Source: Pseudarthrobacter oxydans
Lineage (GTDB): Bacteria > Actinomycetota > Actinomycetes > Actinomycetales > Micrococcaceae
NCBI RefSeq assembly: GCF_030812335.1
Contig: NZ_JAUSSN010000007.1
Span: 186,001-250,000, forward strand
Length of the DNA: 64,000 bases
Direction: 5' to 3'
The position numbers and the translations under genes were made by a program. The notes beneath the pieces were generated by a model that saw nothing but the letters and a program-made list of their open reading frames with translations, had not been told where the DNA came from and ran no database searches. This document shows positions 1-8,406 of this stretch, piece by piece (position 1 is the stretch's first letter; each line of letters opens with the position of its first letter).

Positions 1-259
1 TAAACAACCAGGTAATGAGTTCCTCGTCGGAATAGCCGGCGTCCGCGAGGACCACAATCGTTCCCTTGAGGCTTTCCACGGCGTGGCCGTCCTGGATGAA
101 GTCGGCAGGAACGCAACGGATCCGGCGTTCACCGACCCGCAGTGCCGCCAGCGCGCGCTCGTCAAGGAGGGCATGGACCTTCGTAATCGAAACGTTCAGA
201 AGCTGTGCGACATCGGGCAGGGGCAGCCATTCGCCCACAAGGCTTTCTACATTACTCAC
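1..259 (-). CDS. Rv2175c-like DNA-binding protein (3' part missing)
   Basis: GTG start at 259; the gene runs off the left edge, so only the first 86 codons are present. The translation (VSNVESLVGEWLPLPDVAQL, later LNVSITKVHALLDERAL and FIQDGHAVESLKGTI) matches the winged helix-turn-helix protein known in M. tuberculosis as Rv2175c, a DNA-binding substrate of the kinase PknL. The kinase gene lies in the same neighbourhood here (2110-4275), as in mycobacteria, with a LysM gene between. Role by family knowledge: nucleoid or regulatory DNA binding controlled by phosphorylation. The C-terminus cannot be judged. No strong ribosome site precedes the GTG, so a leaderless start is possible. Confidence 0.85.
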   Translation of the reverse strand, partial: MSNVESLVGEWLPLPDVAQLLNVSITKVHALLDERALAALRVGERRIRCVPADFIQDGHAVESLKGTIVVLADAGYSDEELITWLF

Positions 260-312
260 GGATCAAGATTGCCATGCCGGCGGGCTCTGCGCCTAGTCGA
301 CGCCCGCCGATT

Positions 313-378
313 AAATGCCGGCTGCCCCGGCTGCGGCTTTTTTTCAAATGCCGGCTGCCGCGGCTGCGGCTTCTTTCC
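313..378. repeat. tandem 33-bp direct repeat (2 copies)
   Basis: Copy 1 is 313-345 and copy 2 is 346-378, both starting AAATGCCGGCTGCC and differing at about three positions. Each copy holds a GC-rich core GCCGGCTGCC(C/G)CGGCTGCGGC followed by a pyrimidine run, so each could fold as a small hairpin. It lies in the 309-bp gap between the Rv2175c-like gene and the divergent LysM gene. Confidence 0.8.
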
Positions 379-400
379 GCGGCGCCTCCCGGACCGACAC

Positions 401-422
401 TCCGCAAACAGTTGTTTGCGGA
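401..422. promoter_or_regulatory. perfect 10-bp inverted repeat, possible operator
   Basis: TCCGCAAACA, a 2-bp spacer, then TGTTTGCGGA: a perfect dyad of 22 bp in the divergent promoter region, about 150 bp upstream of the LysM gene. There is no T-run, so it looks more like an operator than a terminator. Further down (about 470-530) two related blocks, TTTGTAACAGG and ACTGGTAACACC, precede the LysM gene and may be activator or promoter elements. The regulator is unknown. Confidence 0.45.
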
Positions 423-568
423 ATGTCAAACAGTTCTTGTGCTAATTCCCAAATCATGAGAGATTCACATGGATCACATTTGTAACAGGTATAACTTGAG
501 TCACACTGGTAACACCAGTATTGCCGGCCAGACCCGCAGCGTTCGCCGCTGAGAAGAGGACCTTTCCC

Positions 569-1957
569 ATGACGACGTCACGTTCGCCAAAGCCCGCCAC
601 GCGGTCCAGCCTGCCGATGATTGCGGCCACGACGGCTGCCCTCCCGGCCGTCGTTCTTTCTTCACTGGCGATGGCCCAGCCGGCTGCGGCCGAATCCCGC
701 ACCCGCGCCATCCCGGCCACCCTCGCCGCGGCCATGCAGGCACAGGCCCAGGGACAGACCGCCCGCTCGCTGGGTTCGGCGTTGATCCCTGCCAATTCGG
801 TGCCGGCGGCTGTGCCGTCCGCGTTCCGGCCCGCCCAGGTCTCCGTCCCCGAGGAGTACACGATTGCCCGCGGTGACACGATCAGCGGAATCGCCGGCAA
901 GTTTGGTCTGGACACCGACGCCATCCTGGAATTGAACGGGCTGCAGGCGAACACCCTGATCTACCCCGGCCAGAAGATCAGGCTCGCCGGCTCGTCCCCG
1001 GCGCCGGAGCCGGAGCCGGCGGCTCCCGCCGCCGCTGCCGCCGGCAGCGTCTACACCGTGAAGTCGGGCGACACCCTCGGCGCCATCGCAGCCCGCCACG
1101 GCGTCAAGCTCTCCGAGGTCTTCGGCTGGAACGGGCTCAACCTGGGCTCCATCATCTACCCCGGCCAGCAGATCAAGATCGGCGGCGGCGCCGCGGCACC
1201 GGCCCCGTCGGCACCCGCCCCGGCCCCGGCTGCCCCCGCCCCGGTGGCGCCGGCCGCGACACCGGCTCCGGCTCCGGCCTCGGGTTCCTACACCATCAAG
1301 TCCGGCGACACCCTCTCCGGCATCGCCGCCAGGAACGGCGTCAAGCTCGCCGACATCCTGTCCGCCAACCGCCTGACCATGTCCAGCATCATCTACCCCG
1401 GCCAGAAGCTGGCGCTAACGGGCGCGTCCCTCGCCCCGGCTGCCACTCCGCCCGCTGCCACGGTCACCCCGCTCGTCCCGAGCACCTTCCTCGGCTACAC
1501 GTATCCGGCTGCCGTCGTCAGCTCCGCCAACCAGAACAAGGCCCTGCTGAACGCCTCGCCGGTGCCCAGCCGCGAACAGATGAAGACCATCATCGCCGAC
1601 ACCGCCCGCCGCATGGGCGTCGACCCGTCACTCGCCCTGGCCTTCGCGTTCCAGGAATCCAGCTTCGACCACCGCTCGGTCTCCCCGGCCAACGCGATCG
1701 GAACCATGCAGGTCATCCCCTCCTCGGGCGAGTGGGCTTCGGACCTCGTGGGCCGCCAGCTGAACCTGTTGGACCCGTACGACAACGTCACGGCCGGCGT
1801 CGCGATCATCCGCCAGCTGATCCGCACCAGCCCGGACCAGGACAGTGCCATCGCCGGTTACTACCAGGGCCAGTACTCGGTCAGCAAATACGGCATGTAC
1901 GAGGACACCAAGCGCTACGTCGAGTCCATCAAGGCACACCAGAAGAACTTCGGCTAG
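569..1957 (+). CDS. secreted triple-LysM lytic transglycosylase-like protein
   Basis: About 462 aa. An N-terminal signal peptide (residues about 1-42, ending near AQPAAAES) is followed by three LysM modules at about 95-139, 156-202 and 240-285, each with a YT(I/V)xxGDTxxxIA start and an IYPGQK end. They are joined by Ala/Pro linkers. The C-terminal 125 residues form a lysozyme-like SLT domain with the presumed catalytic Glu in AFQESSFDH and the GTMQV signature. The product should bind and cleave peptidoglycan outside the membrane. Start: ATG 569 with GAAGAGGA 8 bp upstream; an earlier in-frame ATG at 521 has no ribosome site and would bury the signal peptide. A hairpin terminator follows at 2051-2083. 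Confidence 0.9.
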   Translation: MTTSRSPKPATRSSLPMIAATTAALPAVVLSSLAMAQPAAAESRTRAIPATLAAAMQAQAQGQTARSLGSALIPANSVPAAVPSAFRPAQVSVPEEYTIARGDTISGIAGKFGLDTDAILELNGLQANTLIYPGQKIRLAGSSPAPEPEPAAPAAAAAGSVYTVKSGDTLGAIAARHGVKLSEVFGWNGLNLGSIIYPGQQIKIGGGAAAPAPSAPAPAPAAPAPVAPAATPAPAPASGSYTIKSGDTLSGIAARNGVKLADILSANRLTMSSIIYPGQKLALTGASLAPAATPPAATVTPLVPSTFLGYTYPAAVVSSANQNKALLNASPVPSREQMKTIIADTARRMGVDPSLALAFAFQESSFDHRSVSPANAIGTMQVIPSSGEWASDLVGRQLNLLDPYDNVTAGVAIIRQLIRTSPDQDSAIAGYYQGQYSVSKYGMYEDTKRYVESIKAHQKNFG

Positions 1958-2050
1958 GAATCCAGGGCAACAACGGCCGCGGCGCCAGCCTCCGGCCCAG
2001 GCACGGCCAGGGCACGGCCAAGGCACTGCCAAGCCCCGAAGGATAACGAT

Positions 2051-2083
2051 ACGGGCCCGGATCGCATGTTGATTCGGGCCCGT
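2051..2083 (+). terminator. stem-loop after the LysM gene
   Basis: ACGGGCCCG (2051-2059) pairs with CGGGCCCGT (2075-2083) across a 15-nt loop and is followed by TTCC. The tail is short, so it is a weak intrinsic terminator. It sits only 27 bp before the kinase start, so it may also shape the kinase leader. Confidence 0.5.
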
Positions 2084-2109
2084 TTCCGTGCAGCGATTAG
2101 GATCGTATA

Positions 2110-4275
2110 GTGCAGGATTATTCGTCGGACCCTCTCGTTGGCACCCTGGTGGATGGCCGCTACCTGATTCAGTCCAGGCTCGCCAGCGGCGGCATGTCCA
2201 CGGTGTACGTGGCCACCGACCGCCGGCTGGAGCGCGATGTGGCGCTGAAGGTGCTGCACCCCCACATGGCCGGCGACCCGCAGTTCCTCGACCGGCTGGG
2301 CCGTGAGGCCAAGGCCGCCGCCCGGCTGTCGCACCCGCACGTTGTGGGCGTGCTGGACCAGGGCGAGGATGACCGGGTGGCCTACCTGGTGATGGAGTAC
2401 ATCAAGGGCCACACGCTGCGCGACGTGCTCAAGGAAAAAGGCGCACTTCCGCCCCGCCTGGCCCTGGCGCTGATCGACCCCGTCGTCGAAGGCCTGGGCG
2501 CGGCCCACGAAGCGGGCCTCATCCACCGGGACATCAAACCCGAGAACGTGCTGATCGCCGACGACGGGCGGATCAAGCTCGGCGACTTCGGGCTGGCACG
2601 TGCCATTTCGACGTCGACCAGTACCGGCGCGCTGATCGGCACCGTGGCGTACCTCTCCCCCGAACTCGTGCTGGGCCGGCAGGCCGATGCACGCAGTGAC
2701 ATCTACTCGGTCGGGATCATGCTCTATGAGATGATCACCGGCCGCCAGCCGTTCGACGGCGAGGTCCCCATCCAGGTCGCCTACCAGCACGTCAACTCCT
2801 CCGTCGGCGCCCCCTCCGTGCTGGTGCCCGGACTCGCCGCCGAAATCGACGAACTCGTGCAGTGGTGCACGGCCAACGACCCGGACAAACGCCCCGTCGA
2901 CGGGTACGCCCTGCTCTCCGAGCTCCGGCACATCCGGAGGAACCTCAGCGACGCCGAACTCGACCTCCAGCCCCCTGCGGCGCGTCCGGCGATGCCGGCC
3001 GTGCCGCCCCCGCCGCCCCCGCCGGGTCCGCCGGCCCGGCGCCCGGGCGGCTCGCCTGATCCGCGCCCAGGCGGCTCGCCTGATCCGCGCGAGGGCGACG
3101 GCGCCACCGAAGTCATCGGCGGACGGCAGCAGCCCACGGAGTTCATCGCCCGCAGCAGCAACCCGACCACGGTGATGTCCGCGGCCCCGCGGCACCCCGG
3201 CTACGGCCCGCTGTCCGCCCCCGACGACGTGAACCACGACAACCACGACAGCTACTACGGCCACGACGACACAGACGACTCGGCGGTCCCTGCCAGCAAG
3301 CGGGCGCAGCGCAAACACGACCGCGACGAGGAGAAGGCACGGCAGCGTGCCGCGGCCACGCCGGTCCGGAGCCTGCGCGAGGGGAATTCCCGGCGGCGGG
3401 GACTGCTCTGGGTGCTGGTCCTGGTCGTCGCGGCGCTACTGGCCGGTGGAGCCGGCTGGTTCTTCGGCATGGGGCCGGGCTCCCCCGGCACGATTCCGGA
3501 GGTCGAGAACAAGACGGTGGCCGAGGCCCAACAGCTGCTCCGCACGGCCGGCTTCCAGTCCACCATCCAGGACGTGTTCCACGACGACGTCGCCCCCGGG
3601 CTGGTGGTCGGATCCGAACCCGCAGCCGGGGAAGTCATCCGGAAGTTCCAGCCGGTGTCCCTCGCGGTCTCCAAGGGCCCCGAGCTGTTCCCGCTGCCGG
3701 AGCTGGTCGGGACGTCCCTCGACGAGGCCAAGACCGCCCTCAACGGCGCGGGCATGGCCCTCGGACAGATCACCGAGACCTTTGACGAATCCGAGCCTGC
3801 CGGCACCGTCCTGGCGCAGGCACCCCGCAGCGGCAATCCGGTCCGGCACGGCACCCCGGTGGACCTCACCGTGTCCAAGGGCCCGCAGCCCCTTCCGGTG
3901 CCGGACGTGCGGGGCCAGGAGCAGGGGGACGCGGTCAAGGCCATCGAAGCCGCCGGTCTGAAGGCCGTGATCTCGCCGGAAACCGTCTTTGACCGGACCG
4001 TGCCCAAGGGCTCCGTAGTGGCGCAGGACCCGGCCTCCGGCAACCTCACCCGGGGCGGCGCGGTGACCCTGACCGTGTCCAAGGGGCCGAGGCTCGTTGA
4101 CGTTCCGAGCTTCGTCGGCAAGCAGGTCGACGAGGCCCGCAAGGCACTCGAGGACCTGGGGTTTAAGGTCGAAGTGGAGGATATCCTGGGCGGGTTCTTC
4201 GGCACGGTCCGCTACCAGGACCCCGTGAACAAGAAGGTTCCGGAAGGCTCCGTGATCACCCTGACCGTGGTCTGA
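2110..4275 (+). CDS. pknL: PASTA-domain Ser/Thr protein kinase (PknL/PknB type)
   Basis: 721 aa. Kinase domain about 15-275, with the ATP lysine in ALKVL (47), the HRDIKPEN catalytic loop (139-146), DFG in GDFGLARA and a Ser/Thr-rich activation loop before GTVAYLSPE. A Pro/Asp-rich linker leads to one membrane helix (about 436-456). Four extracellular PASTA repeats follow, three of them ending VSKGP. It probably senses cell-wall fragments and phosphorylates cell-wall, division and translation proteins. Position next to an Rv2175c homologue and aroG matches M. tuberculosis pknL, but mycobacterial PknL lacks PASTA repeats, so the symbol rests on synteny. Start: GTG 2110, with TATAG-like -10 sequence just upstream and probably leaderless. 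Confidence 0.9.
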   Translation: MQDYSSDPLVGTLVDGRYLIQSRLASGGMSTVYVATDRRLERDVALKVLHPHMAGDPQFLDRLGREAKAAARLSHPHVVGVLDQGEDDRVAYLVMEYIKGHTLRDVLKEKGALPPRLALALIDPVVEGLGAAHEAGLIHRDIKPENVLIADDGRIKLGDFGLARAISTSTSTGALIGTVAYLSPELVLGRQADARSDIYSVGIMLYEMITGRQPFDGEVPIQVAYQHVNSSVGAPSVLVPGLAAEIDELVQWCTANDPDKRPVDGYALLSELRHIRRNLSDAELDLQPPAARPAMPAVPPPPPPPGPPARRPGGSPDPRPGGSPDPREGDGATEVIGGRQQPTEFIARSSNPTTVMSAAPRHPGYGPLSAPDDVNHDNHDSYYGHDDTDDSAVPASKRAQRKHDRDEEKARQRAAATPVRSLREGNSRRRGLLWVLVLVVAALLAGGAGWFFGMGPGSPGTIPEVENKTVAEAQQLLRTAGFQSTIQDVFHDDVAPGLVVGSEPAAGEVIRKFQPVSLAVSKGPELFPLPELVGTSLDEAKTALNGAGMALGQITETFDESEPAGTVLAQAPRSGNPVRHGTPVDLTVSKGPQPLPVPDVRGQEQGDAVKAIEAAGLKAVISPETVFDRTVPKGSVVAQDPASGNLTRGGAVTLTVSKGPRLVDVPSFVGKQVDEARKALEDLGFKVEVEDILGGFFGTVRYQDPVNKKVPEGSVITLTVV

Positions 4276-4359
4276 CCGCGTGGGGCCCGGCGTCCAGCAG
4301 GTCAGCGTCAAGCCGCCTCCGCGTTGATCAGGCGCGTTGATCAGGCTCAGCGTTAAACA

Positions 4360-4391
4360 GCTCCGCCCGGCTGAAACCAGCCGGGCGGAGC
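4360..4391. terminator. strong terminator between convergent pknL and aroG
   Basis: GCTCCGCCCGGCT (4360-4372) and AGCCGGGCGGAGC (4379-4391) pair perfectly over 13 bp around a 6-nt loop, followed by TTTCT on the plus strand. It lies between two convergent genes and likely serves both. A short tandem repeat, GCGTTGATCAGGC, precedes it at 4321-4345. Confidence 0.85.
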
Positions 4392-4413
4392 TTTCTGGTG
4401 CCCGGACCGTTCC

Positions 4414-5847
4414 TTAGCGTTTGGCCAGGGCCCCGGCCACCAGGAAGGCCATCTCAAGGGACTGCATGTGGTTCAGGCGCGGATCGCAGACCGATTCGTA
4501 ACGGTCCAGGAAGGACTCCTGGTCCACCGGATCGGCCCCGCCGAGGCACTCGGCCACGTCGTCGCCGGTCATTTCGACATGCAGCCCGCCGGGGACCGTG
4601 CCGAGCGTGTGGTGGACCTCGAAGAAGCCGCGCACCTCATCAATGACGTCGTCGAAGTTGCGGGTCTTGTAGCCGTTCGGCGAGGTGACCGTGTTGCCGT
4701 GCATCGGATCGGTGACCCAGAGGACCTGGGCGCCGGACGCGGTGACCCGCTCCACGATCGGGGGCAGCTTCTCGCGGATGTTGCCGGCGCCCATCCGGGT
4801 GATGAAGGTCAGGCGGCCGGGTTCGCGGTCCGGGTCCAGCTTGTCGATCAGGCGCAGCGCGTCGTCGCCGCTGGTGCCCGGCCCCAGCTTCACACCAATC
4901 GGGTTGCGGACCCGCGAGAGGAAGTCGACGTGGGCGTGGTCCAGTTCGCGGGTGCGCTCACCGATCCAGAGGAAGTGGGCGGAGGTGTCGTACGGGAAGC
5001 CCGTGCGGGAGTCGATGCGGGTCAGGGCGCGCTCGTAGTCGAGCAGCAGCGCTTCGTGGCTGGCGTAGAATTCCACGCGCTTGAGTGCCTCGAAGTCCGC
5101 ACCGCAGGACGACATGAACTTGATGGCCCGGTCGATGTCCCGCGCCAGCGACTCGTAGCGGGCGTGGGCAGGGTTTTCGGTGAAGCCCTTGTTCCACTGG
5201 TGCACCAGCCGGAGGTCCGCGAAGCCGCCCTGGGTGAACGCACGGATCAGGTTCAGGGTGGAGGCGGAGGTGTGGTAGGCCTTCAGCATCCGGCTGGCGT
5301 CGTGGGCCCGGGACTCCGGCGTGAAGTCGTAGCCGTTGACGATGTCGCCGCGGTAGGCCGGCAGCGTGACGCCCTCGCGGGTCTCATCGTTGGAGGAGCG
5401 CGGCTTGGCGAACTGTCCGGCCATCCGGCCCATCTTGATGACCGGCATGGCGGCACCGTAGGTGAGGACCACCGCCATCTGCAGGATGGTGCGGACGCGG
5501 GCGCTGATCTTGTCGGCCGTGGCGGCCTCGAACGTTTCCGCGCAGTCGCCGCCCTGGAGCAGGAACGCCTTGCCCTGCGCCGCCGCGGCGAGGCGTTCGC
5601 GCAGGATATCCACCTCGCCCGCGAACACGAGCGGCGGAAGCACGGAGAGTTCCTTGACGGAGGCTTCGAACACGGCCTTGTCCGACCAGCTCGGCTGCTG
5701 GGAGGCCGGCAGCTCCCGCCAGTGGTCCAGGCCGGGATAGTTGGCGGCACCGCTCTGGGCGGTGCTGGTGAGGGCAGAGCCCGCCACGGGCGAGCCGCTC
5801 AGGGAACTGTTCAGGGGGGAGGCCAAAGGCGCAGATAGCTCAGTCAC
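4414..5847 (-). CDS. aroG: class II 3-deoxy-7-phosphoheptulonate synthase
   Basis: 477 aa. It catalyses the first step of the shikimate pathway, condensing phosphoenolpyruvate and erythrose 4-phosphate. The sequence is a typical class II (plant/actinobacterial) enzyme: LPPLVFAGEVDILRERL, LLQGGDCAETFE (metal-binding Cys region), MPVIKMGRMAGQFAKPRS, VLWVTDPMHGNT and GGLHVEMTGDDVAECLGG. The first 30 or so residues are Ser/Ala-rich and probably disordered. Start: GTG 5847 with TATCCTTAGAGG directly before it, which looks like a -10 element placing transcription at or near the start codon (leaderless). It is convergent with pknL as in M. tuberculosis. Confidence 0.95.
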   Translation of the reverse strand: MTELSAPLASPLNSSLSGSPVAGSALTSTAQSGAANYPGLDHWRELPASQQPSWSDKAVFEASVKELSVLPPLVFAGEVDILRERLAAAAQGKAFLLQGGDCAETFEAATADKISARVRTILQMAVVLTYGAAMPVIKMGRMAGQFAKPRSSNDETREGVTLPAYRGDIVNGYDFTPESRAHDASRMLKAYHTSASTLNLIRAFTQGGFADLRLVHQWNKGFTENPAHARYESLARDIDRAIKFMSSCGADFEALKRVEFYASHEALLLDYERALTRIDSRTGFPYDTSAHFLWIGERTRELDHAHVDFLSRVRNPIGVKLGPGTSGDDALRLIDKLDPDREPGRLTFITRMGAGNIREKLPPIVERVTASGAQVLWVTDPMHGNTVTSPNGYKTRNFDDVIDEVRGFFEVHHTLGTVPGGLHVEMTGDDVAECLGGADPVDQESFLDRYESVCDPRLNHMQSLEMAFLVAGALAKR

Positions 5848-5926
5848 CCTCTAAGGATAGTTGCCTCCGTGGCGATCGTCGGACCCGGGCCGTCATTGAT
5901 TGCGCCCGGCCCGTCACACGCTCCGG

Positions 5927-6670
5927 TCACACACTCTCCGGGGCAGCAGGTCCGGTGTCGGCCGTGCCGTCCCCAGGCACTTCGGTGGCTTTCCCGGCCA
6001 GCCGGAGCTTGACGACGGCGGCGTACTCGTCGACGTATTCCTGGCCGGAGAGCCGCATGAGTTCGTACATGATCTCATCGGTCACGGACCGCTGGATCAG
6101 CCGGTCGTCCTCCATGCCGTAGTACCGGCTGAAGTCCAGCGGCTCGCCGAAGATCATCCCGATGCGCCGGATGTTGGGCATCCGCTTGCCGATCGGCTGG
6201 ACCTTGTCCGTACCGATCATCGCGACCGGGATCACCGGGACGCGGGCCTGCAGGGCCAGCCGCGCCACCCCCACTTTGCCGCGGTAGAGCCGGGAGTCCG
6301 GGCTGCGGGTGCCCTCCGGGTAGATGCCCAGCAGCGAGCCGTTCTTCAGCACGTCCATGCCGGCATCGAGTGAGCGGGCGGACGCGGCACCGCCGGAGCG
6401 GTCCATCGGCAGCTGGTTAGTCAGCCGGAAGAAGGTGGCCGTCAGCCTGCCCTTGATCCCCTTTCCGGTGAAGTACTCCGATTTTGCGAGGAACACGACG
6501 GGGCGGGGCACCATCAGCGGCATGAAGATGGAGTCGGAAAAGGAGAGATGGTTGGAAGCCAGAATGGCTGCGCCTTCGGCGGGGACGTTGTCCAGGCCCT
6601 TGACCCACGGCCTGAAAAGCGTCTTCAGAACGGGTCCGAGAACGAACGTCTTCATGAACCAATAAAACAC
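5927..6670 (-). CDS. plsC: 1-acyl-sn-glycerol-3-phosphate acyltransferase (PlsC family)
   Basis: 247 aa. It transfers an acyl chain to lysophosphatidate at the inner face of the membrane. The catalytic HX4D box is NHLSFSDS (near residue 40); EGTRSPD and VPVIPVAMIG are the substrate-binding blocks. An N-terminal hydrophobic stretch suggests membrane association. It occupies the place of Rv2182c between aroG and fadD15. A second PlsC paralogue lies at 24171-24938. A GC-rich dyad at 5886-5913 follows the stop but lacks a T-run. Confidence 0.9.
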   Translation of the reverse strand: MFYWFMKTFVLGPVLKTLFRPWVKGLDNVPAEGAAILASNHLSFSDSIFMPLMVPRPVVFLAKSEYFTGKGIKGRLTATFFRLTNQLPMDRSGGAASARSLDAGMDVLKNGSLLGIYPEGTRSPDSRLYRGKVGVARLALQARVPVIPVAMIGTDKVQPIGKRMPNIRRIGMIFGEPLDFSRYYGMEDDRLIQRSVTDEIMYELMRLSGQEYVDEYAAVVKLRLAGKATEVPGDGTADTGPAAPESV

Positions 6671-6781
6671 GTGGTGAACCTCTCCGGGACGTGTCCGGCC
6701 GGCCCTCCATCGGACCCGGCCGGCACTTCAATGACACCCTACTCTAGTGAGTTTTGTCCGGAACAGTGACACGATGGGCAC

Positions 6782-7606
6782 ATGACCGGAAGCAGCACTC
6801 CCCTGGCGCCCGCAGCGTTCAGTTATCCCGGCCACGGCGCCAACGCGGGCATCGGCGTGGCCATCTGCCACGGCTTCACGGGCAGCCCCCTGAGCGTCCT
6901 GCCCTGGGCCGAGCATCTGGCCCGGCAGGGCTTCGCGGTGTCCGTCCCGCTGCTGCCGGGACACGGCACGGACTGGCGCGACCTGGCCCGGCACGGCTGG
7001 CAGGACTGGTACCGGGCCTTTGAGACCGCCTATCTGGAACTGTCCGCCGGGACCGGGCACTGCTACGTGGCAGGGCTGTCCATGGGCGGGACCATCGCCC
7101 TGCGCACCGCAGCGCGCCACAACGTCACCGGCGTCGCCGTCGTCAACCCTGGACTGAGCTTCTATGACCGAAGGGTGCGCTACATCGGCCTGCTCAAGCA
7201 CGTCCAGCGCACCACCGTCCCGGTCCAGGAACCGCATCCGACGGCGTCCGCCACCGAGGACGGTGACTACACGCTCACTCCGCTGGAAGCCGTCCACCAG
7301 CTGAGCAGGCTCTTCAAGGCGGCGCGGCGCGAACTGCCTGCCGTCGCCGCCCCGGCGCTCGTGTTCAAGTCCGCCACCGACATCGTGGTCCCGCCCTCCT
7401 CGATCGAGTTGCTGCGGAAGGGACTGGGGTCCCGGGAGCTGGAAGTGGTCAGTTTGCCCGCCAGCGGGCATGTGGCCACGCTCGACGTCGACGCTCCGCT
7501 GATCTTCGAGCAGTCCGTCCGGTTCTTCCTGCACCACGCAGCCGCCGCGCCGCCGTCCGCGGCGGGGCCAGACCAGCCCGCCACCAGCACCCCGGAGACC
7601 CCATGA
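6782..7606 (+). CDS. alpha/beta hydrolase, carboxylesterase Est30-like (copy 1)
   Basis: 274 aa. The nucleophile elbow is GLSMGG (about residue 99), the oxyanion strand is CHGFTGSPLSV, a cap segment follows, and the C-terminal Asp/His are in FKSATDIVVPP and SGHVATLDVD. This pattern fits small bacterial serine esterases and monoacylglycerol lipases. It overlaps the next gene, a close paralogue, by 4 bp (ATGA), so the two are translationally coupled. The substrate is unknown; neighbours in acyl-lipid metabolism (plsC, fadD) make a lipid ester plausible. Confidence 0.85.
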   Translation: MTGSSTPLAPAAFSYPGHGANAGIGVAICHGFTGSPLSVLPWAEHLARQGFAVSVPLLPGHGTDWRDLARHGWQDWYRAFETAYLELSAGTGHCYVAGLSMGGTIALRTAARHNVTGVAVVNPGLSFYDRRVRYIGLLKHVQRTTVPVQEPHPTASATEDGDYTLTPLEAVHQLSRLFKAARRELPAVAAPALVFKSATDIVVPPSSIELLRKGLGSRELEVVSLPASGHVATLDVDAPLIFEQSVRFFLHHAAAAPPSAAGPDQPATSTPETP

Positions 7607-8406
7607 CCATTCCCCTGGACCACACACCGTTCAGCAGCCCGTTCACCGGAACCGGGACCCGCACCGGCGTCGTCGTGTCGCATGGTTTCACCGGCAGCCC
7701 GCACGGCGTGCGGGACTGGGCCAGGTCGCTGGCCGACGCCGGCTACGCCGTGCGGATGCCGCTGCTGCCCGGGCACGGCACCAGCTGGCAGGAACTGGCC
7801 CGGACCCGCTGGCAGGACTGGCACGCGGCGCTGGACGCCGCCTACCTTGAGCTCGCCGGGGAATGTGAGCAGGTCGTCGTGGCCGGGCTGTCGATGGGCG
7901 GGGCGCTGGCGCTGCGGATTGCGGCCACGCGTCCGGTCGCGGGGTCTGTGCTGGTGAACCCCGGCCTGGTCATTGACGATCCCCGGGCGCCGCTGGCGGG
8001 CATCCTGAAATTCGTGCTCAAGAGCACCCCGGCGATCGCCAACGACATCCTCAAAGAAGGCATCGACGAAGGGGCCTACCCCCGGACACCCGTTGCCGCG
8101 GCACACGAACTGAACAGGATGTTCAAGGACACCGTGCGGCTGCTCCCCCGGATCACCGCCCCGGTGCGGGTCTACCGTTCCGCAGTGGATCATGTGGTCT
8201 CCGACTCGAGCATGGTGGCCCTGCGCCGCGGGCTGACCCACGCGCCGCTGGACGTGATCCGGCTGGAAAACAGCTACCACGTGGCTACGATGGACAACGA
8301 CGCGCCCGAGATCTTCCGCGGCACGGCCGAATTTATCCGGTCGCTGGGCGCGGGAGGCGGCCCGGACGCCGCCCACGCTAGCCAGAAGGACACGGCAGAT
8401 GACTAG
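7603..8406 (+). CDS. alpha/beta hydrolase, carboxylesterase Est30-like (copy 2)
   Basis: 267 aa, a tandem paralogue of the preceding hydrolase: SHGFTGSPHGVRDWA, LLPGHGTSWQELA and nucleophile GLSMGG, with Asp in YRSAVDHVV and His in NSYHVATMDND. All triad residues are present, so both copies look active. The start overlaps the upstream stop (ATGA) and the gene overlaps the next one by 8 bp, giving a three-gene coupled unit. Two coupled copies could supply different substrate ranges or form a heteromer; the sequence does not decide. Confidence 0.85.
   Translation: MTIPLDHTPFSSPFTGTGTRTGVVVSHGFTGSPHGVRDWARSLADAGYAVRMPLLPGHGTSWQELARTRWQDWHAALDAAYLELAGECEQVVVAGLSMGGALALRIAATRPVAGSVLVNPGLVIDDPRAPLAGILKFVLKSTPAIANDILKEGIDEGAYPRTPVAAAHELNRMFKDTVRLLPRITAPVRVYRSAVDHVVSDSSMVALRRGLTHAPLDVIRLENSYHVATMDNDAPEIFRGTAEFIRSLGAGGGPDAAHASQKDTADD

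Noticed and set aside
260..568. c-di-AMP (ydaO) riboswitch before the LysM gene
   Set aside because: I looked for it because it often precedes such genes in actinobacteria, but the conserved core blocks are not present.
1954..3318. 454-aa minus-strand open frame opposite pknL
   Set aside because: It is rich in Arg, Val, His and Gly repeats with no motif, and lies opposite a kinase with all catalytic residues; a shadow of high-GC codon use.
4468..5838. 456-aa plus-strand open frame opposite aroG
   Set aside because: Antisense shadow; composition typical of a non-coding frame.
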